Of a DNA stretch of 64,000 nt, positions 47,801-59,800 are shown piece after piece. A program made the position numbers and the translations under genes. Positions within the stretch are counted from its first letter, which is position 1, and each line of letters starts with the position of its first letter. The stretch is taken from contig NC_085137.1 of assembly GCF_035046485.1 (NCBI RefSeq), forward strand, positions 315,963,164 through 316,027,163, written 5' to 3'. Under the pieces are notes generated by a model. It saw nothing but the letters and a program-made list of their open reading frames with translations. It did no database searches and was not told where the DNA came from. This stretch comes from Aedes albopictus. Taxonomy: Eukaryota > Arthropoda > Insecta > Diptera > Culicidae.

Positions 47801-50800
47801 GAGATGTCTTTTTCTTCTTTCAAAAGTTATCTGCCGTTTCGTAAATTATGCCGCTTTTGCGCACTGGGCCCGTTTACATAAATGCAGAGTTATTTCGCAG
47901 TGTTTACGAACACGAATTAAAATTCTGAACCCACTAATGGAATGCTGAAAGTTTAAGCTTTTCAAAACACTAAAAAAGTTATAAAAACAATGCCCGCATC
48001 ATTGAGAAACAGGCAAAAACGGAAACGAACCTCCGATTTGGCCAAATTTTGCAACACGCGCCTTTGTGTATACATGCAGGCGTAAACTCGGATGCTGTTG
48101 TATGTCTTTGCCGGTGCGCATGGAAATGTATGGAGAAAACGTGGCCTAATTTACAAAACTGCAGATAACTTTTGAAAGAAGAAAAAGACATCTCTAATTT
48201 TTTGATATGTTATGTATAAATGTCCCAGCTTTCAATTGATGCAAAAATTTTGAAAATCGGTGGTTGCCCTCATGGTGAAAAAAATGTTTTGGTATAAAAA
48301 TCCAAGATGGCGGCCAAAATCAATATGGCCGACCCAACTTTTTATTATTGCAAATAGTAGCTTTATCATTCCTCTTTTCAACAACAATTCGTTTTGAGGT
48401 GGTTGTTGGAGAATCTTTCGAGTTATAACGTTTTAAGTGAGCCACCATTTGACCAAAATCGAGGGGTCTGCAAAAATTGTTGTGGCTCTAACTAACGGGG
48501 GGTCCATCAATTTGAGTAACCAAATACATTTTTCTTATTTTTTAGGCGAGGGCTTTCTGAAAATCGGCACCTTAAACATTTTTGAAGTCAAGATGTAAAT
48601 AGTGGGCCGGTCTCAGCGAGAATTACCCATTGTTATTTGGAAGAAACATCAAAGAACGAAACTGTTTTGATTACTGTATATGTAATGGCGCACAGTAACC
48701 AAACCAGCAATGCTATTAAGAAGCAGTTTTCTGCATTCAAAACCACATTATTCCCACTTTCGACTGGATGCACAAAACAATTGATTATTTAATATTTTCA
48801 TGACCTTTTTGCTTCACAATTGAATTTTATTAAAAAAATCGAATCTAACTTGAGACTTTAATATCTCAACACTTAATTTTCCAATTGAGTTTAAATTTTG
48901 CCAGAATGTTAATTACTCATGCTGCTGCAGCATGGCACATACTTTTCTGGTATTAAAAACGATATACCATATGTGAACAGTAATTTTATATTTATTTTCA
49001 ATTTTCAGCAATCGAAAAATTCACCTCATTTAACATCTGGCCGATTTTCTATAAAATAAAACAATTTTTATTCGATTCAAAAATGATTACTATAATGAGA
49101 GATGATGTTCTGAAAAACGAAGCAAGCGTGGTTAAATTTGAGCTACTCGTCTTCTTTTTATAGCCTTATAAAGTTGTCCGTTTCATAAATGAAAACATTC
49201 TCATTGGGAGATGCCTTGAGGTTACTTCCTAGCATTTTCTTCGCATTCATTGAAATATTTTACAGTGATGACAAAAATACTTTAACTGGGAAATTGATGA
49301 TGATTTTTCTTTTCATACCGTCGTTAGGGGTCACATTGGGCCTAGAGGGTAACATTGGTCCTTCGATCCCACCGATTCAATATAAGTCAGAGAGCTTGAC
49401 GGTGTATGCCAAGTATCTTAGAATTAGTAGTTTTACAAACAAAATGCATTCCCGTCGTATGCTAAATGTGCGGAACAGTGGCTCAATGTCACCCCACTTT
49501 GGCCCATTGACACTCCGCACGACGGTACATATTTTTCAGTAAATGTTTTTCTTGGGCTTACATTCTTGTAAATCTAGCAGAGAACATTCTAGTTGTAATC
49601 ACCCTTATTATTTTCAATTCATAAATTTCAAGTCTCTCTTCTAAATTTCTTGCAGTTTTTTTGAAAATATTTTAGAAATTCTTTCAGAAATGCTTAAAGG
49701 GATTTCTTCGAAAATATCTTCAAGAATTCCTGCAGAAATTTTCATACGATTCTTAAAAAAAATCAGCAAACTCTTCTGAAAATTGCTCTCAAAGTTTTCT
49801 GAAGGATTCCTTTAGAAATTTCTCCAGAGATGCTTTTAGGAAGTTATCCAGGAATTTATTCAGAAATAATTCAAAGGATTCCTCCCGATATTTCTTCAAG
49901 GATTTCATTCTTCCATGATTTCATGAGGCAATTTCTGCAAATATTCTTTCAAAAAATCTTTCAGGATTATATTTGGTCAGTTTATCCAAGGAAATTTCTC
50001 CACATATTCCTTTAAAAAAATCTAGGGCTCGATACTGAGTTTCCCCAGGGAAATCGTCAATAAATTTTCCAGAGTTTCTTTTAGAAATTTTCATAGAGAT
50101 TCCTGAAAAAAATTTTAATGATTACTTAGAAACTCTTCAATAGATTTCCTCAGGAATTCCTCCTTAGGTTAATATAGAAAATCCGGCAAAGATTCCTTTG
50201 GAAATTCAGGATTTTCTCAATGGAGAATTTATAAATTGCATTGCTTTCTTTTATCAATTTTATCGTTCCACTATCGAAGAGTACAGGAATCTAGAAAAGA
50301 ACCTCGAAGGGAATCCGTGATAGAACCCCGTAAGGGTTCTTGGAGTAATCCATAAAAGAATCTCGGAAAGATTCTCTAAAACAATATTTGGAAAAAAACT
50401 CAAAATAAAAACCAGGAAGAATCACTGAAGGAATCGTGGAAGAAATTTTTGAATGAGTCTCTGATAGAATTCAGAAGAAATCTCCGAGTGAAACCCTAAA
50501 TGAAAACAGTTGTATTCGAATTTTATTCCCCGAAATTTATTATTTATTTATTTTATTTATTATTATTATTTTATTTTATTATTATTATATACAAAATATG
50601 TACCGGAATTTAGTATCTAACATTCATTTTAATGTAAGTAACACGGGAGAAATCTCAGGACAAATTCCCGAAGCCCTGAATCCCAGGAGAATTTCCGGGA
50701 AGAATCTCTGAATAAATCACGGAAGAAATCGCGAAACAAATCCCTGGAGGCCCTAATGCTTGAAGGGATCAAAAAACAGGCTCGGAAGTAAACCCGGGTA

Positions 50801-53800
50801 GGAATCACAGAAGAATTTACTAGGAATCCCGGAAAGAATCCCCGACTGAATCTCGGGAGGAATATCTAAAGTAAACCTGGGAAAAATCCCGGGAGAAATT
50901 CATAACGGATTTCGAGGAATAATTCCTGTCGGAATTTTTGACAGAATCCTGGAGAACGGTCAATAAAATAATCCTGAAACGAATCCCGGGATAAATTTCT
51001 GAAGGAATCCCAAGCAAAAATACCAGAAGACATCCATAAAAGAATCTATAGAGAAATCAATGAAGAGTTCCCGGGAGGAATCTCTGGATAAACTCAAGGA
51101 GAAATTTTCAAAGAAATCCCGGAAGAAACCAATGTCGGAATCCTGGAAGAAATTTGTGAATGAATCCCTAAAAAAGTCTAGGAGGAATCTTCAAGAGAGC
51201 CCTTGAATGAATCTTGAAGGTATAGCTGCAAGAATACCGGGAGAATTCCATAAAGAAACCCCGGGGGAAATCAATCAAAATAATATGGGAAGCAATCCCG
51301 GAAGGAATCCTTGAAAAGTCCCTAGATGAACCTTAGGAAGGATCCCTAAATAAAATACGGGAAAAATGTAATGAAGTAATCCTACAAGGAATCAATGAAG
51401 CATTTCTGGCAGGAATATCCGAAGAAATTCCTGTTGGAAGCCTGAAAAAATCATGAAGGAATTCATAATGGATTTCCAGAAGAAAATAGTAATCATAGAA
51501 CAAATCCCGGAAAAAATACCGGAAGAAATCCCTCGGGTGAATGAATCCAGTGTGAAAGCAATGAAGGAATCCCACGAAGAATCTCTGATAGAATCCCAGG
51601 GGAAATCCTTGATGAAAACACAAATGACATTTTTTAAGAAATCCCTTAACGGAAAAAACGGAGAAATCTATCCACCTTACAATGATAACTGAATAACAGC
51701 TTTATTCAGCTAAAAATTTTAAAATCAAGCTTAAAAGCGTACTTATTGCTGTATTGCTGTTGGGTATGAATAAATCCGGAGTGAACTACCTGAGAGGAAT
51801 GGCTAAAAAAACTGGAGGAATCCCTGAAATAATCTCAAAAGGAATCTCTTGGGACATACCGGGAGGAACTCCTACAGCAGTGGTCCTCAGGCTTACTGTC
51901 TACGCGGGCCACAATTGAGTTTTACAATAAGGCTGCGGGGCGCAAGGCATTTAAGAATTTATTTTGATCAAATTTTAATAGAGTGTCAGGATTTAAGTTC
52001 GACATACAAGTCATCCTTTATATCCTACAGAATAATGCTTCAGAGTCAAAATAAAAATGTCATATTTTTTTGGGCATATAATTGAGGGGGTTAGAAGCAA
52101 AGGGGTGTAAGTGACAAAAATCCACTTTCGAGTAAATGAGGTTTAAAGTTTTTGACCAATTTTTCATCCCATACAAAATGTATGGAGTTTTAAAATCAAC
52201 CCAATTTTCTCCGATTTATTTTAATTTTTCCAATCATCGTAGAAACAATCTTAAAAAGTTCCTTAAAGCTTGAAATCTAAAGAATTTTATGATACCCTCA
52301 GCTCAAAATCGACAAAATGGTCACTCACACTCCTTTGCATCTGGGCCCATCAATTATTTTCTAGATGAAAATGATTTATAAAGTTAACCATACTGAAGCA
52401 AATTAGCTTTTTGTATACTTGTATCTTTTGCTTGGGAATTATTTCTTTACTTCCCAAAAGGGCTGTGCAAATTTCGGTTAAAGTTCGTTTGCTGAAATCT
52501 CGGCTGAACGCTTGACATTTAATGTTTGATGCTAGCGGTACCCATGGGCGCTGTTAGTGTTTAATACATTTCAAAATCAGATCGCGGGCCGCACTAAACC
52601 TTCACGAGGGCCGCAGTTTGGTGACCACTGTCCTACAGGAATACCGGAAGTATATCCAAGAGGAATTGTTGAATCTTGACCAGGATTTTGTGTTTTAAAT
52701 TGCATCAGTGCCACCTAGTGCGCTGCTTTTCCACTGGAATTATTCTCGACTCATGGCTTTTATACACATGAATGATTTTGTTGAAGACGCCATCATCAAA
52801 TTTCTCCACAAAGTCGAGATATTAGTAGCGGTAGTTTACCTGTTCGAACGATTTCTTACTAATAATTACAATGCTGAATCATGCTTTGCCGAATAAACAT
52901 ATTTGCAGAAAATGACACAATGGTATATTTTTGATGAGTTGAGTCTGATCAAATTAATTTTCCTACAGAACCGTCTAGTGAGAAAATTTCTAACTAGAAT
53001 TTACTTCTCATTGAACTGACCTCATTGAAAATGAACTCATTAACCGCGGCCTTATGTAACTTTTGCAGCAACGTTTGCCCCACCTAGTGAACGAGTTCAG
53101 AAGTCAATGGTTCATAATGTACGAAGTACAAATCTCTTGAACAACTCCTCCGAAGAGAGTAGACGAAGAACGCCCCAAATCGTATCGGAGTTGACAGCAC
53201 CCTCTCAGATTAGAATGAAACTTTCTGGGTAAATGTTGACTAGATAAAATGGCATAATTAGTTTCTTCAAAATTTATATAGACTGTCTTTTGAAAAAGGT
53301 AAACTGTATTCGCTGATTTTTTTTCAAATGTGAATAATGAAAAAAATGGCTACTCTTACAAAATAAGTGCTGTATGAATGATAGTCAGATTTCAAGGAAT
53401 TTTTTAAAAAATATCAAATTGAGCCCAGCACTGAAAAAATCGTTATTAAAGATTCAAAGTCGATTAAGGCACTTTTAAGGAAAAAAAGTTTTTTTTTAAC
53501 AAAAACCTTTTCACTTCTAAATGATTTTTATATGTCTTTTGTAATCAAAAACTAAACCAGTGAAGGTAATAATCATCCCACAATCCAATGAATCAAAATT
53601 TGTTAGGAGATTCTGTATTATTCATTCTATCATTTGAAAGTTTTTTTTATTTAAACAAATACTTTACTACAGTCTACAACTGTAGCGACGTATTTCCTCC
53701 CAAATTGCATTCGGAGTTGGCAGCATCCTCTGTGATTTCATTGAAATTGTTTAGATGTGTAAACCTTGACTAGATAAGCCACTGCACATTTAATATTTTA

Positions 53801-56800
53801 AATTTTTATTTAGACTAACTATTGAAAAGAGCTAAATTTTTTCAACAGATTTTTTTTTTTCAAATGTTTCCATTGAAAAAAAAGCTCATCCCTTAAAAAG
53901 TGTGTTTTGATGATTATCAGAAAATACAAGGGGTGATGTATGTAAAAAATGTATTTTTTTCTCTCACGAAAACGTTCAACAAACTGTAACTTTTCATTTA
54001 GTGCATCAACAATTTTCAAATTTTAATTGTTTATCAATCTATTAATATGTGCATCATTGGTATAAATTTCAGCTCGATTGGTTAATCTGTCACGAAGCTA
54101 GAAACGTTCTCGTAAAACACTATTTTTCAAGTGAACTGTTTTTGAACTGTCATATCTCAGAAACCAGTGAACCGAATCGAATGAAATTTTGAACGTTTAT
54201 CAACAATTTATAATTGCTTCAAAATTCTTTAAAAATAGGAGCTTTTTGAACGTCGAAAACAGTTATAATGGAAAGACGCTTTTTGTATCTTTCAAGTAAA
54301 AACGTTATTTTTTACATCAATGTTAGTTGTTATATCCATTGTTAGTTGTTACATCCAAAGATTTTCTACTTCTGTTCTCAAGATACCATTAATAAGATAT
54401 ATAAGAACCTATTTGGGTTAAACGAAGAACACGTCTAGTATTTTTGTGTGATGTTGTCCTCTATATGAATGAAAACGTCAAACGTCGTGAGAAAATATTA
54501 TATTTTATTATTGCGACATTTGCACCCATTCAGACTCGGCCGAAATTCATTATCATCACAGTCGAATTTCGCACACGACTTTGCAGCGGCTGGCATACAC
54601 AAGTTCCGTTGAGTTCATCACAGGGGCGTCGGATCCACAACAGGTAAACAATATCGGTTTGATTAGCGACATTTCATGCTGGGAAATGTTGATTCTGTGG
54701 ATTCTTCTAGTTGTCTAAAAATAGCATTTTACGAGAACGGTTCTAGCTTCGCGGAAGATTAACCAAACAAGCTGTCGGTTTTAGCGTTAAGTAATAAATG
54801 GACGACGATAATTGTAAGTACACTGTTTAAAGTATACTTAATCTAGTGAAGAAACGCCTGATCAATTTCTACGCAAGGATCAATTTGACTCCGGTTTACG
54901 GTACCTATTTTGAGATAAAATTTTATTGAAATAAATGTTTTTTTATTGACTTTGAATTTTTTCAAATATTATTTTTTTCAGTGTAGGGCTCAATTTATTT
55001 TTTTTTTCGATATTTTTGAAAACTTGACTTGTATGTAAAACACTTTTTTGAAGTAGTGGTGTTAAATATCGTTTGGAAATCAGATTTTTTGGATCTTTTT
55101 TGTCCGATATGGCCGAGATTAGGTCTACGGGGTCCACAAATTGTAACCACCAGAACAAAATATGTTGACAGATCTCATATTGTCATGTCTTATCCAGAGT
55201 TCTCATTGATTGGATGTGCACATATGATGATTTGTTAAGCTGTAATCAATACAAAAGCAAAACCTTACTGCTAGGTAGAAAACGTGCAAAGCAGAAGCCG
55301 TGTGTACTTACCATCGTAATCGTAATCGTTCATATCTAACGGTATAATATTACTCGCGCTAATACTATTATTGCTACCGGTACTAGTAGTAGTGGAATGC
55401 ACATTGAGGCCATGCTGCTGCTGCTGATGCTGGTGCAGGTGCTGATGTTGATTTTGCTGCTGCTGCTGTTGTAGCAGTTGCTGCTGGTGCTGTTGCTGCT
55501 GTTGGTGTGGCCGTCCCCCGATCAGGGTGGGACTTGGTGTTGAAAACATTGGCGGCGGCGGGATGGGTCCAATCTCGGACACAGGTATCGGCGGTTCCGG
55601 CAGCTCCGACAGCATGATGTGATTCGGGTGGTGGTGGTGGAGGTGCGGATGCATGCCGGCACCGCCATGTTGCTGCTGGAGTGCCTGCTGGTGCTGTTGG
55701 GCTACGGCGGCTGCCGCGGCCGATAGGGCTGCCTGCGACGGTAGCTGTTGGGATTGTTGCTGCTGCTGGTGGTGTTGGGCAGCGGCCGCCGCAGCTGCTG
55801 CCAGGGCAGAGTGCTGCTGCTGCTGCTGGAGCGTCGGATGGTGCGGGTGCTGATTGGATTGGTTTTCGACGGTCGCTGGAGGTGGTGTTTTCCGTTGATT
55901 ATCTTGAACTGCGAATTGGAAGAAAGGCAATGGGAAGAATTGTACGGTTAGTTGTGGGTTGATGATGGTTTTGGAGTGCTTTAGGAGAATAGATGATAAA
56001 GCCTCACTATAAACAAGTCTGAGCGATGCAACTACGATGTACTAGAATGAGTATGATCTTACAGCTACGTTTGTCATATTATGGTAAGTATGGAGTTAAA
56101 ATGGTATAATATAGAAAGGTATAGATAATAATGAGTATTCACATGGAAACGTAAAAATATGTTTTTTATGCTGGGTATCAGAATGCGACTTGCTATTCGG
56201 CTGTTCGTGTAGATGCATAAGGTTCCGATTTCAGAAAATACCAAATCTACCACAGCTTCTGGTCGCCCGATTGACTCTCGAAACGAAACACAATTAGTGG
56301 GAAGTATTTTTCAAGTGATGGAATAATGGCGAAGATATGCGTGAACTCGAGGATCACACATTCACTTTGTTGTTTTTTTAACTTATAATTTTGAAAGAGG
56401 GAAAACCCCCTTCTAGTGATTTCTTTGCATTTCGAAAATGTTCACGCTAGCCGAAGGCGAATGGTTCAATTTCCGGCCGCGTAACTACAAACTTCTCACT
56501 GCCACTGACACTTCTCTGAGCAAAATGTTAACCGGAAAAATGTACAATAAAACAGTACTGAAAATATCATTTCGACATATCCAAATTCAACCACATCCAG
56601 CTCATTTTAGAAGCTCAACTTGAGAATATGGTATATGGAAAACTTGTACAACTAGACCAGTTTAACAAGAAAGTCAAGGAAAACCCGATCTTTTTTTGAA
56701 TATTCAAGGAAAATGTCGCGGACTATCTGCGAAAAATGTTGAATGATATTCACCAAGAAGATAATTGACATTTTTCGAAGATAGTCCGTGACATTTATCT

Positions 56801-59800
56801 TAAATATTCGAAAAAAAAAATTCCGTGACTTTCTTGTAGGGCTGGTCCAGCAGCACAAGTTTTTCATATACAATATTCTCAGGTTGAGCTTCTAAAATGA
56901 GCTGGATGTGGTTGAATTTAGATATGTCGAAATGACATTTTCAGCACTGCATGTAAATAAGAAAATCATCCTCAAACTCCGTACTCCTAACTGCAGTTTT
57001 TCTTTTGATTCGTTAATCAAAAGGACTTCAATTCTACAAGCACTGGGTGAAATTGAATCACCAATGAGACTCAAAAATCTTGTAAAGTTTTCCCAACATA
57101 TCTTTCGAAATTTAAAAAATGAACAATAAAAATTGTATCTCGACGAACGCTAAAAATCCAAGAATTCTCCACTGGATGGGCCACTGGATGTTATGTGTGT
57201 TGTCTGCAGGGCCGGATTTACAAATGTGGGGGCCCGAGGCCACAGTGCCCTTTATATAGAGGATATATTTTGCCCGTACAACATGAAACAAAATCTTTAA
57301 AATATCAATCATCCTTACAAATATGTCAATGACGGTATTATTGTCATTGTGGAATATTTTGAATCTAGAGCAATAAACAGAGTGACGTTTCTAAGAAATC
57401 CAAAGCACATTTCTAGTGGATCTTTGCTACAATATCTGGAGAAGTTGCTGATCGAACATCATAAAAATAAACACTTAACAAAAAGTTTTTCTAACGCGAC
57501 TTCTAGAGGAAGTTCTGGCGACCTCCCAAAAGAATTGTCAATAAAACTCTGATATCAAAAGGAAATTGAAATAAAAAAAAACTGAAGAAATGTTGGAGAA
57601 AATCTATGATATGTTCCTGATGAAATTTCCGACTTAATTTTCAACAGAAGTTCCTATTAAATTTCGTAAAAATTTCGAGTGGATAACTTGGAAAAATTCT
57701 CCATAAATTTCTACCAAAATTTTTTTAATTAGTTTTATTAGGAGTTTGCCATGAACTCATACTTATTACAGTAAGCAAATCTCTCAATTCAAATAATTCA
57801 GACTGAAACTCTACAAAATAATCTACCTTAAATTCATGCTAGATTTCCTCTAAAAATGTTCTAACAGTTTTGATATTCTCCGATTTGGTAAGATGTAAGT
57901 TGACTAAAAAAAATCAAACTCAAAAGTTGCAAAAATAGTTCAAAACTTAAAAAAAAACCTTTTGTTTTTTCAGGAACTCTACAGAAAAATCTTCAAAAAA
58001 TTTCGAAAACATACTGAACCTTTTAGACTCAGCAATTCATAGTTATGGGGTTTCTCTAGAATTCAGTCGAAGATTTTAGTCTGGATATCCGATGATTTTT
58101 CGTAAGCAATAGCACAAAAGTTTTGGAGGCAAATATAAAGTTTCATAAATAGATGGACAAATAGTTGCAGTCTTTCTAAAAAAAAAATCATAACATCTTT
58201 GCCAGTACACAGTACACGCTATGTCCAAAGGAAAGTATTATGAAAATCGAATGTACCTCAAATGTTATTCCATATGATCGTAGGTTTGGACCTCTAGTTT
58301 CAGAATCTGTGCGGTTTAAAATATTTCATCTTGGGTTTTTTGATTTTTTTCGATTTGTTTGATTTTTTTCCTATTTTCCCATACAAATGGCGAAAAAGGT
58401 CATTTTAAGGTTAATTTCATCCCATATAAAAATGTATGGAAAAAAAACCCAAGATGGATTATTTTAAATCGCACATATTCTGAATCTAGAGGTCCAAAAA
58501 TACGATTCTAGCGAATAAACTTTGAGGTACATTCACTTTTCATAATACTTCCCTTTGGATATAGCGTGCAGTAATCTGAAGTTCTTATGATAAAAATCAA
58601 ATCAAGAGAAGCTTCTTGCACTACTTTTTAAAAGATTAATGTGTCAATTTTCTCATCAAAGTCGTAAAAGAACCACTTTTTGAGCTTCCAAAAACGCATA
58701 TTTTCGTGCACTGGGAATGTTGCTACGTCATTCCGTTCAAAAGATATTGAAGATTTTCTAGAAAAAATAGGCACTATTCTACTTTTTCTTGAGCTACAAA
58801 AATAATTAATTTTTTGATTTGATTTATAACACTGTTTCTTTTTTTGAATGCTGGTAAAAGATATTTTTTATCTTGTACCGATTTTTCAAACCCTCTAAGC
58901 AGAATACCCTCTTCGAATGAGTGAAATAAAGTTTTGTACCTTTTGATTCCGCCCTATTTAGGGCTTCTTGGGCGACTTTGATGAGAAATTGAAACTGAAA
59001 ATGTTAAAACCAGAAAACCGGGTTTTCTTGAACCACCCTAGGCCAATTCAGAAAAATATCTCTAGATCGGTCAATTTTAAAGCTACATAAAAACTGTCTT
59101 CAGCAAACTTGCTCAATATTGATAGATCTACAACTTTTCCGAAGAATGTACACTCCCGATCAAAAGTTTGGAGTCACCCTCTCAAAAACATATTATTTTC
59201 TTAGGCCCATATCTCCACCAATTTGCGTCCGATTTCAAAACCCTAGGTCCCATTCAAAAGATAATAAGTCAAAGTAACTTTGAAAATGCTTTAAGTGATT
59301 TTTTTTCAAAAATATTTGTATGTAAACTTAACTAAAAGTTGCCAAATTTTTCTTAAAAATGAATATAAACTTACGGCAGTGTCGCTGGGTCGATTAAATT
59401 TTAAGATTAGAGCGGTAATATAACCTATTTTCTATTAGCTTTCGACTGCATTTTACCAACTTAGCTTAAAAATCTAAAAAAAAAAGTTATTGAGTAAATT
59501 AACACTTGATGTCATCGACCAAAAGTTTGGGGTCACCCCTCAAATGGTGTATCGGCCAAAAGTTTGGGGTCACTATCGTAAAACATGGAAAAGTGATTTG
59601 TTAAAATCTGCGTCATCTATAGTTAAATTTTAATGGCTTATGGCTCATTTCAAACCTGAAACTTTCAAACATAATTAACTAAATTTGCGTTTGATGTTTT
59701 TAATTTAACGTATTCAATTATGTATATGTATATATAAATGTTACATTTCACCAACTTTCAAAAAATGAGGCAATTTTACGTTAAGTTTTAGTATGTAAAT

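Noticed and set aside
49189..49542. 117-codon plus-strand frame with a hydrophobic start
   Set aside because: More than half of it is the TA-flanked MITE at 49318-49525.
55653..55962. Three overlapping plus-strand frames rich in Cys, Ala and Gly over the polyglutamine exon
   Set aside because: Antisense shadows of CAG/CAA and GCN repeats in the Phactr exon.
57207..57245. hAT element start CAGGGCCGGATTTAC
   Set aside because: No matching right terminus or 8-bp duplication found, so only noted in the SINE entry.
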